This document shows positions 53,119-63,440 of a stretch of DNA of 64,000 bases, piece by piece. Source of the DNA: Bradyrhizobium sp. CCBAU 53421. Lineage in GTDB: Bacteria; Pseudomonadota; Alphaproteobacteria; Rhizobiales; Xanthobacteraceae. Numbering within the stretch: position 1 is the stretch's first letter; the number at the start of each line of letters is the position of its first letter. The notes under the pieces were generated by a model. That model did no database searches. It was not told the origin of the DNA and worked only from the letters and a program-made list of their open reading frames with translations. Where the stretch lies: NCBI RefSeq assembly GCF_015291625.1, contig NZ_CP030047.1, forward strand, positions 3,286,001-3,350,000, in the 5' to 3' direction. The translations under genes and the position numbers were made by a program.

Positions 53119-53583
53119 CTACAGCAGTCCCCGATAAATCCCGGGCGCGGAGCCTTCGATGGCCACTGCGCCGACGGCCTTCGCATAGAATTCCGCCGGT
53201 CCGACGCCGCCAATGATGGCGTAGCCGAAGCCCTGGTGCTTCATGTCCTCGAGACAGGCGAACAGCAGCGCCTTGCCGATGCCGCCCTGCTGTGCCTTCG
53301 GCGCGACGCCGGTCGGACCGAAGAAGTTGCGACAGGCCGCGTCGTAGCAGGCGAATCCCACGATCTTCTTTTGCTGGATCGCGATGAAGCAGGAGGCCGG
53401 TTGGCGGCTGAACGCGACCTCGGTTTCGCTGGCCCATGCCTCGCTGAATGTCTCCCGCACCCAAGAGACAACCTTGTGCTTTTCGGGGGCGAGCGCCCGG
53501 CGCATGACAATTCCAGCCTTGAGCAATCGATCATAGGCAGGCCTGGAATCAGGCAGAGCATAGAGCTTGACGAGCATGTCCAT
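53119..53583 (-). CDS. GNAT-family N-acetyltransferase
   Basis: A 154-residue protein with the GNAT acetyl-CoA motif: GFACYDAACRNFFGPTGVAP followed by the pyrophosphate loop QQGGIGKALLFACLE (about residues 98-112) and a C-terminal EFYAKAVGA. It is 37 bp upstream of the AI-2E gene. Acceptor unknown. Confidence 0.82.
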   Translation of the reverse strand: MDMLVKLYALPDSRPAYDRLLKAGIVMRRALAPEKHKVVSWVRETFSEAWASETEVAFSRQPASCFIAIQQKKIVGFACYDAACRNFFGPTGVAPKAQQGGIGKALLFACLEDMKHQGFGYAIIGGVGPAEFYAKAVGAVAIEGSAPGIYRGLL

Positions 53584-53682
53584 CCGGCGACCTTAGTTGA
53601 AAACGCGTCGTCGGCAAATCACGGGAGTGAGGTAGAGGCGGGGCAGCTGCGCAGTGGCTGGTTAATCCGCCCATGACCGCCG

Positions 53683-53785
53683 CGTCATTCCGGGCGTGGG
53701 AAGCACGAGCCAGGAAATCCATCGGGCCGCGGGTTTGTGAATCAATGGATTCCGGGTTCTTCGCCTCGCGAGCCCCGGAATGACG
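53683..53785. repeat. 103-bp palindromic intergenic repeat
   Basis: The element starts CGTCATTCCGGG and ends with its exact reverse complement CCCGGAATGACG. The inner sequence (AATGGATTCCGGG, GCCCCGGAATGAC) is of the class abundant in Bradyrhizobium and relatives. It lies in a 436-bp gap (53584-54019) in which I see no convincing gene; ORFs there are short and biased. Confidence 0.7.
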
Positions 53786-54019
53786 GATTTGTCGCGATGG
53801 ATAGGGCGGGTCGTCGGGCGGACCGCGGTCCTTCGCGACCTCGGTGCCGGTGATGTTCTGGCGGTGCTGGGCAGGGGCGTGTCGGCCAGTCGCCGTGAAT
53901 CGTTCGCGCTGTTCGGCGGGGGTGATCCCGCAATTGCGACGGGCGCCGATCAATTGATCGAGCCGGTCACAGCCGTGCCTTGATGGAGCGGCGGCTGGGG
54001 CCGAGAAGCCATCGATACG

Positions 54020-55049
54020 TCAGGGATGTCTGCCTTCGGCCGCTGGCAATGTTGCCTGAGCGGCAATCTCGTCAGCCCGCCAGCACCGGACCGCATGCCC
54101 GTCCGGACGCGTTTCAAGCGAAGGCCCGGGCTCGCGCTGACACACCGCTTCGGCGTAGCGACAGCGTGGACTGAACGCACATCCGTCCGGCGGATTGAGC
54201 GGATTGGGAAGCTCGCCCCTTGTCGTGGCGAGCGGTGCGCGGCGCAGCGGATCCGGAATGGCGGCGATCAGGGTTTGCGTATACGGGTGTGCCGGCCGCT
54301 CGAAGATCTCGCGCCAGCCGCCGGTCTCGACGATGCGGCCGAGATACATGACCGCCACCCTGTCACTCATGTGCTCGACCACGCCGAGGTCGTGGCTGAT
54401 CATGATGTAGGAGAGGCCGAGACTCTCCTTCAATTCCAGCAGCAGATTGATGATCTGGGCCCGGATCGAGACATCGAGCGCCGACACCGGTTCGTCGCAG
54501 ATCACGATCTTGGGGTTGAGAATCAGCGCGCGGGCGATGCCGATGCGCTGGCGCTGGCCACCGGAGAATTCATGCGGGTAGCGGCCGGCCTGTTCGGGCC
54601 GCAGGCCGACATGTTTGAGCATCGCCGCAACGCGTCCGTCGATCTCGCTCTGGGCCGTCACGCCATGCAGGCGCAGCGGGTCTTCAAGCGTGCGGCGAAC
54701 GGTCTGGCGCGGATTGAGCGAGGCGTAGGGATCCTGAAACACCATCTGGGCGGTGCGCGCCAGCAGCTTTCGATCGAGCGATCGCTGTCCCGTTACGACG
54801 TGGCCGTCGAGCACGATCCGGCCTCGCGTCGGCGTCAGCAGCCCGAGCAGCGAAAGCGCGACGGTCGACTTGCCGCAACCGGATTCGCCGACGAGACCAA
54901 GGCACTCACCGCGTTTCAGTTCGAGATCGACGCCGTCGACCGCGCGCAGCAGCCGCTGGCTTCCGCCGAGGAAGCCGCCGCCGAGCGGAAAATGCACCGC
55001 GAGATCCTCAACGCTGAGGATGACATCGTCGACGGGCCTTGCCGCGGGT

Positions 55050-55057
<8 letters not shown>
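54020..55057 (-). CDS. Dipeptide/oligopeptide ABC transporter ATPase (DppF/OppF-like)
   Basis: A 345-residue ATPase: Walker A GESGCGKST (about residues 56-64), Q-loop VFQDPYASLNP, signature FSGGQRQRIGIARAL, Walker B IVICDEPVSALD and the oligopeptide-type C-terminal extension with CAFSPRCRYAEAVC, four Cys typical of an iron-sulfur site in this family. It overlaps the DppD-like gene by 8 bp and is last in the operon with SBP, two permeases and DppD. Imported peptide unknown. Confidence 0.9.
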
Positions 55058-56026
<969 letters not shown>

Positions 56027-56030
<4 letters not shown>

Positions 56031-56848
56031 GCGCGCCGGCTCCGCGACTGCGGATCGAGCACGTCACGCAAGCCGTCGCCCAGCAGATTGAGGCCGAGCA
56101 CCGTCAGGAATATCGCAAGGCCCGGGAACACCGACAGCCATGGCGCCGTGGTGATCTGGTCGCGCGCCTCCGACAGCATGCTGCCCCAGCTTGGATAGGG
56201 TGGACGGATGCCGAGGCCGAGGAACGAAAGCGAAGCCTCGGCCAGGACCGCGCCGCCCATGCCGAGCGTGCCGATGACAATGATGGGGCCGACCATGTTC
56301 GGCAGCAGCTGCGTGATCATGATGCGCAGATCTCCATAGCCGAGCACGCGTGCAGCCTGCACATAGCCCTGGCTCTTGAGCGACAGCGTCGAGGCGCGTG
56401 CGATCCGGCAGGTGAACGACCAGTTGGTCAATCCGAGCGCGATCAGGAGGCTGGTCAGGCCGGGCCCGAGCACCGCCATGATGGCGAGCGCGAAGATCAG
56501 CGAGGGGATGGCGAGCATTAGATTGGTCAGCCCGTTGACGAAATCGTCCCACCAGCCGCCCCAATAGCCTGCCGTCAACCCCAGCGTCACGCCGATGACG
56601 CTGTTGACGAGCTGCGAGACGATGCCGACCGTCAGCGAGATGCGCGCGCCATGCACGACACGGGAATAGATATCGCGGCCTTGCGCATCGGTGCCGAACC
56701 ACCAGGTCCAGCTCGGCGGTTCTTCCGCATTCATGAGGTTGGCACCCATGACCGGATCGGTATGGGCCAGCCAGGGCGCGAACAGGCCGACGAAGATCGC
56801 AAGTGCGAATAGCATCCCGCCGATGATCGCGCTGGTCCCAAGCTTCAT
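56027..56848 (-). CDS. Dipeptide-type ABC permease (DppC-like)
   Basis: A 273-residue permease with about six membrane segments. Family hallmarks: N-terminal FAPWLAHTDP, GTDAQGRDIYSRVVHGARIS, and the coupling loop YVQAARVLGYGDLRIMITQL. It overlaps the ATPase start. Confidence 0.9.
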
Positions 56849-56915
56849 CGCGGTCGCTCCGCCAGGGCAGGCTGCACGATCGATCGTACGCAGGCGTGAT
56901 GAGACCGGCCGCCGC

Positions 56916-57851
56916 TCATGCGTATCTGATCCTGGGGTCGATCACGCCGTAGAGCAGGTCAACCAATGTATTGACGGTGAGGAAGAACAGCACCACCACG
57001 AGGATGGTGCCCTGGACGGCGGGAATGTCGCGCTGCAGGACGCTGTCGACCAGCAGCGAGCCGATGCCCGGCCAGGAAAACAATTTCTCGACCACGACGG
57101 CTTGGCCCATCACGACGCCGAATTGCAGGCCGATCGCGGTCAGAATGATGACGAGGGCATTGCGCATCACGTGCCATGTCACGACCCGCGTCTCGCTCAT
57201 GCCCTTCGAGCGAGCCGTGCGGACAAAATCCGCGGTCATGATCTCGAGCACCGCCGCCCGCGTCGTCCGCGCCAGCAGCGCCATCGGCGAGACGCCGAGG
57301 GTCACGGCAGGCAGGAGTAGATATTTGAGGCTGCCGTCGCCATAGCCGAAACTCGGCAGCCAGCCGAGCTTCAGTGCAAACAGGTACATTAGCAGCAGCC
57401 CGAGCCAGAATTTGGCCATCGAGAGGCCTGACACCGCCAGCACCATCGAGAGCGTGTCGACGATGCTGCCCGGCCTCAGCGCGGCGATGAAGCCGAGCGG
57501 TACGCCCACTGCGATCGCAAACGCCAGGGCCACGAAGATCAGCTGCAGCGTTGGCCACATCCGTTTGGCGACCATGGTCGTGACCGGCTCGCGGGTCCGG
57601 AACGAGGTCCCGAAATCACCCGTCGTGAGCTTGGCGATGTAGGAGCCGAAACGCACGTAAACGGGATCGTCGAGGCCGAGCTGCTTTTTCATGCGCTCCA
57701 CGACCTGCGGGTCCGTCGGACCCCGGCCGTCATCGCCCATGCTTGACACGATGCTGCCTGGAACGACGCTGAACAACACGAAGATCACCAGCACGACGGC
57801 CAGCACGGTCGGAACGGTTTGCAGGACTCGACGGATCGTAAAGGAGAGCAT
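56916..57851 (-). CDS. Dipeptide-type ABC permease (DppB-like)
   Basis: A 311-residue permease; the N-terminal helix RRVLQTVPTVLAVVLVIFVL and the conserved PLGFIAALRPG and RTARSKGMSETRVVTWHVM coupling segment identify the DppB group. It follows the binding-protein gene by 60 bp. Confidence 0.9.
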   Translation of the reverse strand: MLSFTIRRVLQTVPTVLAVVLVIFVLFSVVPGSIVSSMGDDGRGPTDPQVVERMKKQLGLDDPVYVRFGSYIAKLTTGDFGTSFRTREPVTTMVAKRMWPTLQLIFVALAFAIAVGVPLGFIAALRPGSIVDTLSMVLAVSGLSMAKFWLGLLLMYLFALKLGWLPSFGYGDGSLKYLLLPAVTLGVSPMALLARTTRAAVLEIMTADFVRTARSKGMSETRVVTWHVMRNALVIILTAIGLQFGVVMGQAVVVEKLFSWPGIGSLLVDSVLQRDIPAVQGTILVVVLFFLTVNTLVDLLYGVIDPRIRYA

Positions 57852-57911
57852 TGGACGTTTTCCTCGTCCCCTCCATCATTTGTCACGATGGAGGGTGAGC
57901 GATGGCACCTG

Positions 57912-59501
57912 TCACTTCGCGGGCGAGGTGTCGTCGACCCAGAGGTCTTCGACGTTTTGATGGGTCAGCTCCGTCGCGTCCAGCTGGATTCCCTTGAGCC
58001 AGGGTTGCACCGCCATGACAGCCTTGTTGTAGTTGAAGAACCAGATCGGCGCTTCCTCCTGCAGCAGCGCATTGGCCTTCTGCAGCAGCTGGACGCGCTT
58101 GGCGGCTTCGTCGGTCTGGCCGGCTGCATCGATCAGCTTGTCGAACTCCGCGTTCTTGAAGGTCGTGTAGTTGCAGGCCGATTGCGGCGTCGCCGAATGG
58201 AAGCATTTGAGCGCCGCCTGCGGATCCGGGCCGGTCGCCTGGGAATAGATGAAGGCCTGGAAGTCGCCTTTGCGGATGACCTCCGCCAGCACCGCGGTTT
58301 CGACCTGTTTGACCTTCACCTTGATGCCCACCTTGTCCAGCATCGGGATCGCGGCTTCGACGATCGGCAGGCCCCAGCTTTCGTTCTGGCTGGTGGTCCA
58401 TTCGAATTCAAAGCCGTTGGGATAGCCCGCGTCCGCAAGCAATTGCTTCGCTTTCGCTGGATCGTAAGGATAGGGCTTCATGGCCTTGTCGTATGCCGGC
58501 GAGGTCAGAGGCAGCCAACTCGTGGCGCGATAGGCCTTGCCCTTGACCAGCTTGTTGATGATCAGATCGGCATCGATCGCATAGTTGACGGCCTGTCGAA
58601 CCCGCTTGTCGGAGAACGGCTTGAACGTGGGATTCATCCCCATATAGCGGGTGAAGACCTCGGCGACCTCGACGATGGTGCCCTTGAGGTTGGGATCGGC
58701 TTGATAAGCGACATACTGCGCCGGCCCAAGCACCGAGGTGTCGATCTCCTTGTTGCGAAAGGCGACATCGCGTGCCGCGGCTTCGCCCATCAGCGATATC
58801 ACGACCTTGTCGGCATATGGCTTGCCGGGCTTGTAGAACCGGTCCCACCGTTCCAGAACGATGCGCGATCCCGGCACGTGCTCGACAAACTTGAACGGAC
58901 CAAGGCCGATTGGCTTCTGCAGGAAGCTCTCCTTCCCGCCCTCGTCGGCGGGATAGATCGAGGTCAACGCGGTGAAGAAGTAGAAGGCGGGATCGACTTT
59001 CTCGGTCAGCTTCATTTCGAGGGTGAAGTCGTCGATCTTCTTCAGGCCGGAGATTTCCTTGGCCTGGCCCTTCTCGACTTCGGCGGCGCCCTCGATCAAG
59101 CGGACAAATCGCGCGCCGGGATAGGCCTTGGTGCCGTCCATGATGCGGTTGTAGGACCAGATGATGTCGTCGGCCGTCATCTTGCGGCCGTTGTGGAAAT
59201 AGGCGTCGTCGCGCAGCTTGAAGGTATGAACGAGGCCGCCGCCCGAGACCGTGACCTCCTTGGCAAGTTCCGGCACCGGTTTGCCTTCGGCCGAGTCCCA
59301 GATGTAGAGCGACCGGTGGAGGGCCTTGGCGTAGATTTCGTCCTGGGCACGCGGTGTGGTGTGGATGTCCATGCTGGTGAAGCTGGAGCCATAGGGCGCC
59401 GTCATGCGAATGGTCCCGCCCTTGCGCGGCGTCTTGGCCTCCGCCGTGGCGGCAAGTGCGAGCCCGAGGCCAGCCACGATCGCAATCATCCTGAACATCA
59501 T
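57912..59501 (-). CDS. Peptide/nickel-type ABC substrate-binding protein
   Basis: A 529-residue periplasmic binding protein of family 5: signal peptide ending LAATAEAK, then KGGTIRMTAPYGSSFTSMD, the signature region WSYNRIMDGTKAYPGA, LIEGAAEVEKGQAKEISGLK and DFTLEMKLTEKVDPAF. It leads the five-gene importer operon 59501-54020. The ligand may be a peptide or another polar metabolite; the M81 peptidase nearby suggests peptide-like amides. Confidence 0.9.
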   Translation of the reverse strand: MMFRMIAIVAGLGLALAATAEAKTPRKGGTIRMTAPYGSSFTSMDIHTTPRAQDEIYAKALHRSLYIWDSAEGKPVPELAKEVTVSGGGLVHTFKLRDDAYFHNGRKMTADDIIWSYNRIMDGTKAYPGARFVRLIEGAAEVEKGQAKEISGLKKIDDFTLEMKLTEKVDPAFYFFTALTSIYPADEGGKESFLQKPIGLGPFKFVEHVPGSRIVLERWDRFYKPGKPYADKVVISLMGEAAARDVAFRNKEIDTSVLGPAQYVAYQADPNLKGTIVEVAEVFTRYMGMNPTFKPFSDKRVRQAVNYAIDADLIINKLVKGKAYRATSWLPLTSPAYDKAMKPYPYDPAKAKQLLADAGYPNGFEFEWTTSQNESWGLPIVEAAIPMLDKVGIKVKVKQVETAVLAEVIRKGDFQAFIYSQATGPDPQAALKCFHSATPQSACNYTTFKNAEFDKLIDAAGQTDEAAKRVQLLQKANALLQEEAPIWFFNYNKAVMAVQPWLKGIQLDATELTHQNVEDLWVDDTSPAK

Positions 59502-59745
59502 GTTTTCCCCAACGATGCAGACGCGTTCCGATCAGCGAGTTGACCATTGGCAGCACGTCAAGCGCAAGGTCCTCATGTCGTGTCGAGGGCGACCGGCACC
59601 AAAATATTGGTATCGTCGCGATGCGAACGCCTACCGCATATGATTTGACTGCGCTGACACCGCGGCTGCAACTTGCGCGAGTAAGTAAGCAATTGCGATG
59701 AAACGGATTTCAGCTTCAGGCCTGAACATGCGAAGCAAGCCCAGC

Positions 59746-59876
59746 GTCGTCCCGGGCAAGCGAAGCGCGACCCGGGACCCATAACCACAGGGTTGAGTTG
59801 TTGAAGGGAACTGTGGCCCAACGTCGCGCGACAATCACCTTCGCTGGTGATGGGTCACGGCTTTCGACGGGACGAC
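59746..59876. repeat. 131-bp palindromic MITE-like intergenic repeat
   Basis: The element begins GTCGTCCCG and ends CGGGACGAC, an inverted repeat, with inner GGGACCCATAACCACAGGG and a matching GATGGGTCACGG. I recall repeats of this kind in Bradyrhizobium and Rhodopseudomonas. It lies in the 408-bp gap 59502-59909, which has no convincing gene. Confidence 0.7.
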
Positions 59877-59909
59877 AAATGTTGGGAGGCGACATTCGCA
59901 ACACGACAA

Positions 59910-60848
59910 TTACAAATACCAGGCCAGCACCGCCTTGAGCCGGGCGTTCTCGATCACCGGCAGCGCGACCACCTGGTTCATGCCGGAGTTGCGCGCCAGT
60001 GCAGCCGCGATCGATTCATCCTGCTTCAGATGTTCGGTGAGCGCGGGCATGCCGGTGGCCCATGCGCCGCCGATAGAGCCTTCGCCCCGGCTGATCCTCC
60101 TTTCCGCATAGAGCGCGGCGAGATCGGACTGCTCGCTGCAATCGCCGGAGCGGAACAGCAGCGCTGACCGCGCTTCGTTCGGCACCCAGATCTCGAACCG
60201 GCGTGCGATCGGCGTCGCCTGGGCCGACAGGAACGTCACCACCCAGGTCTGGTCGCCGGTCGTGTAGGGGATACCGACGCCGCAATTGATGCCGATCTCG
60301 GATGCGTCCTCCCAACGCAGGAATCCCTTGGAGTTGTGCAGATCCTTGATGATCAGCGGCATGCCGGCCTTCCAGGTCCGGCCTGGCAGGCCGAAGCCGC
60401 GCGGGAATCTGGTGTGGCGCGAGTTGAACTCGAACATGTCGGCAGTGCCGTAGTAGCCGTCGACCAGCGCCATCTCGTGGGATTTCTCGGGATCGTTGTG
60501 CCAAAGCTCGATCGCGCCGACATGCTTCCTGTCGTCGCCGCAGAGCAGCACCATCACGGCCATCAGGAATTCGCCGGCGAACACCGGAAGCGCGACGCCG
60601 CAGGTCAGGCCGGCCTCGCGCGCCTCATCAGTTCGCTTGAAATACGAGTTGGCGAATTCGGTCAGGATGACCGGATGGCCGGTCGCCCAGGCCTTGCCGG
60701 GAAGGCCCTCGTCATAGGCGAACAGCGCGTGCTCGCTGACCGCCTGGAATTCGGCGAACTCGGCGCTGTGGAGGCTGCCGCCGAATGCCAGCCGCGTCCG
60801 CGTTGCATCGGGCACCCACAGTTCAACCACGCGAATGAAGGTTTTCAT
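59910..60848 (-). CDS. Double GAF-domain protein
   Basis: A 312-residue protein with two repeated GAF-like halves. Each half carries a 'G-LPG--W--G-P' core (LPGKAWATGHPVILTEF near residue 50; LPGRTWKAGMPLIIKDL near residue 170) followed by CGVALPVFAG or CGVGIPYTTG. A third partial copy (GSIGGAWATGMPALTEHL) lies at the C-terminus. No output domain is attached, so it may sense a ligand for a partner. ATG at 60848 follows an AGGTG site; a GTG at 60857 is less likely. Confidence 0.75.
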   Translation of the reverse strand: MKTFIRVVELWVPDATRTRLAFGGSLHSAEFAEFQAVSEHALFAYDEGLPGKAWATGHPVILTEFANSYFKRTDEAREAGLTCGVALPVFAGEFLMAVMVLLCGDDRKHVGAIELWHNDPEKSHEMALVDGYYGTADMFEFNSRHTRFPRGFGLPGRTWKAGMPLIIKDLHNSKGFLRWEDASEIGINCGVGIPYTTGDQTWVVTFLSAQATPIARRFEIWVPNEARSALLFRSGDCSEQSDLAALYAERRISRGEGSIGGAWATGMPALTEHLKQDESIAAALARNSGMNQVVALPVIENARLKAVLAWYL

Positions 60849-60960
60849 CGCACGCACCTGCCGTCTCGCCGACTTCTAGCATCGGCGATGTCACGGCAAA
60901 ACGTGCGCTCAAATAGCGGGCAAGCTGCGCCCAAAGTTGATGCGAAGGCGCGATTTTGCC

Positions 60961-61755
60961 TCAGTCCCGGTACGACGGATCGGCCCGGTCGAGCTTGCGC
61001 AGCAGCGCGGGCCAGGCGAGCTCGCCGTTGCGGGCGGCGCGGCCGGGCTTCGGCAGCATCCGCTCATAGGTGTCTTCAAGGATGTTTTGCGGCGGGTAGA
61101 TCAGCTTGGTGTTACAGGACAACGCCATCACCTGAGTCTGGCAGGCCCGCTCGAGGCGGAACAACACATTGAAGGCGGCGGGCACGGTGCGGCCGACGAC
61201 GAGGAGGCCATGGTTGCGCAGGATCATCGCCTCGTTGTCGCCGAGGTCGCGCACCAGGCGCTCGCGCTCGTCGACATTGTCGGCAATGCCCTCGAAGTCG
61301 TGATAGGCGATGTGCAGGAAGCGCATCGAGGTCTGCGCCAGCGGCAGTAGGCCGCATTCCATCGCGGACACCGCCATGCCGGCCGGGGTATGGGTGTGCG
61401 CGACGCAATCCATGTCGTGCTTGGCCATGTGGATGGCGCTGTGAATGACGAAGCCCGCGACGTTGACGTCGTAGTCGGTCGCGTTGAGCAGCGTGTTGCC
61501 TTCGACGTCGACCTTGATCAGGCTGGAGGCGTCGATTTCTTCGTAAAGCATGCCGTAGGCATTGATCAGGAACTGGTCGGTGGTGCCGGGCACGCGGCAG
61601 GAGATGTGGTTCGCGATCATCTCGGTCATGCCGTACATCGCCGTGAGCCGATAACAGGCGGCAAGATCGACGCGGGCCTGCCACTCCTCGGCGCTCACCT
61701 GCTCGCGGACGGATTTGACGACCTTGATCGCGGGCGAGCTGACGGGGGGATTCAT
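60961..61755 (-). CDS. Class II aldolase/adducin family protein
   Basis: A 264-residue class II aldolase-like protein. Zinc-ligand motifs are the HTHTPAG segment (about residues 118-124) and HGLLVVG, with the N-terminal RLTAMYGMTEMIANHISCRV and YGMLYEEIDASSLIKVD typical of the family. It may cleave or epimerise a sugar-like or hydroxy-acid substrate. ATG at 61755 follows AAGGAGAG. It is divergent from the M81 peptidase. Confidence 0.88.
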   Translation of the reverse strand: MNPPVSSPAIKVVKSVREQVSAEEWQARVDLAACYRLTAMYGMTEMIANHISCRVPGTTDQFLINAYGMLYEEIDASSLIKVDVEGNTLLNATDYDVNVAGFVIHSAIHMAKHDMDCVAHTHTPAGMAVSAMECGLLPLAQTSMRFLHIAYHDFEGIADNVDERERLVRDLGDNEAMILRNHGLLVVGRTVPAAFNVLFRLERACQTQVMALSCNTKLIYPPQNILEDTYERMLPKPGRAARNGELAWPALLRKLDRADPSYRD

Positions 61756-61943
61756 GGCGCTCTCTCCTTGAGATGTCTGCGAGGCCGGGGCCTGATTGTT
61801 GCCGCGGACCATAGCAGAATCCGCACGGTGGCAAGCGGCGGCGCGTCTGCTTATTTGCAGGTCTGGCGGGCAAAAACCGAATGTGGATTGGCGCGCCGCG
61901 CCTTCGATGCCAGGATGCGGAAAAACAGCCGAGGCGCACCAAA

Positions 61944-63440
61944 ATGAGCGATCGCAAGATACGTATCGCCGTCCTGCATTTCTCCCACGAAACCGTCTCG
62001 TTCCTGCCGAATGAGACCACGCTCGACGACTTCATCTATCCCGGCTCGCCGGCCAGGGGCGAGGCGCTGTTACAGTTCGATCCCAAGAACTATATGGGCG
62101 GCTTCGTGCAGGTGGCGCGCGAGTTCTCCGAGGTCGAACTGGTCGGCATCGAATCCCCGCTGTGGCCGAAGACCTACACGGGGTCCGGCTGGATCACCCC
62201 GGAAGCCTACCGGACCTTCACAGGCAGGATGGTCGCCGGGCTGAAAGAGGAGGGGCCGTTCGACGGCGTCTATCTGTGCCTGCATGGTGCAATGGCGGTG
62301 CGGGACGTGCCGCGGCCCGAGGCCGATCTGGCGCGACAGGTCCGCGAGGTGGTCGGCCGCTCCGCCTTCATCGCCGCGACCTTCGACCCTCATGGCAACG
62401 AGGACGAGGCGTTCCTCGAGCAGGCGGACATGGCGTTCGCCGTCAAATATTTCCCGCACTACGACGCGCATCTGCAGGGCGAACGCGCGGCGCGCATGCT
62501 GGTGCGGGCGATCCGCGGCGACTACAAACCCGCGCATCGGACCATCAAGGTTCCCGTGATCTCGCCCACCGTGCTGCAATGGACCGGGGCGCGGCCTTGG
62601 ATGGATCTCGTGCAGCGCGCGCTGGTCTGGGAGGCCCGCGAGGTCGACGTTTACGTCAACATCTTCTTCGGCTTCCCGTTCGCCGATGTTCCCGATGTCG
62701 GCATGACCGTCCAGGTCCTGACCAACGACAATCCAAAGCTCGCCGAGCATGTCGCACGCGATCTCGCCGGCACGATCTGGCGGCTGCGCGAGGCCTTGCT
62801 GCAATCGACCAAGTTGCACAACATCGCCGAAGGCGTCGCGCTGGCAAAGCGGGCCGTCGCCGACGGCAACACGCCGGTGGTACTGGCCGATCACAGCGAC
62901 CGCTCGGGATCGGCGACATGGCTGCTGCGGGAGATCGTTGCGCAGGACCTCGCCAACACCGTCATCGCGACCATAGCGGATGCCGAGGCGACGGCAGGCC
63001 TGAAAGCGGCCGCCGCCAAGGCCGGCGATGCCTTCGATATGGAGATCGGCGGCCGCGCCGACGAGTCGGCGGGCGATCCGGTTCGCATCCAGGGCACGAT
63101 CTCGGTGGCGGGTGACGGCTACGGGCAGTTCTGGGTCTGCGTGCGCTTCGGGCGCAACAATGTGTTGATCCTCTCCACCTATCTGGTGCAGGTGATGGAG
63201 CCGTTCTCGCTGAAGGCGCTGGTGCCTGACATCGGCAGCTTCGACGTGATGGCGATCAAGTCGCGGGTGCATTTCCGGCGCGGCTTCGACGACAATGGCT
63301 TCGCCAAGACGATCCTGCTGGTCGAGCCGGACCAGCCGTTCCTAGGCACGACGCGCCTTGACAAGCTGCCCTACAGGAACGTCGACCTCACGCGGTTCTA
63401 TCCATACGGCAATCCGGAGTTCTCGGAGGTGTCGTCATGA
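61944..63440 (+). CDS. M81 family metallopeptidase (MlrC-like)
   Basis: A 498-residue protein resembling MlrC, the last enzyme of microcystin breakdown. Motifs: HFSHETVSFLP (about 12-22), YLCLHGAMAV, the metal motif DPHG with D148 and H150 followed by KYFPHYDAH (H172 or H176), and later GRADESAGDPV and FRRGFDDNGFAKTI. Most bacterial members cleave small amides or peptides of unknown identity. The ATG at 61944 is chosen; the longer frame lacks homology. Its stop overlaps the GST start (ATGA). Confidence 0.88.
   Translation: MSDRKIRIAVLHFSHETVSFLPNETTLDDFIYPGSPARGEALLQFDPKNYMGGFVQVAREFSEVELVGIESPLWPKTYTGSGWITPEAYRTFTGRMVAGLKEEGPFDGVYLCLHGAMAVRDVPRPEADLARQVREVVGRSAFIAATFDPHGNEDEAFLEQADMAFAVKYFPHYDAHLQGERAARMLVRAIRGDYKPAHRTIKVPVISPTVLQWTGARPWMDLVQRALVWEAREVDVYVNIFFGFPFADVPDVGMTVQVLTNDNPKLAEHVARDLAGTIWRLREALLQSTKLHNIAEGVALAKRAVADGNTPVVLADHSDRSGSATWLLREIVAQDLANTVIATIADAEATAGLKAAAAKAGDAFDMEIGGRADESAGDPVRIQGTISVAGDGYGQFWVCVRFGRNNVLILSTYLVQVMEPFSLKALVPDIGSFDVMAIKSRVHFRRGFDDNGFAKTILLVEPDQPFLGTTRLDKLPYRNVDLTRFYPYGNPEFSEVSS

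Noticed and set aside
53584..54019. Short ORFs around 53.6-54.0 kb on both strands
   Set aside because: They run through a palindromic repeat, have no motif or good ribosome site, and show skewed composition.
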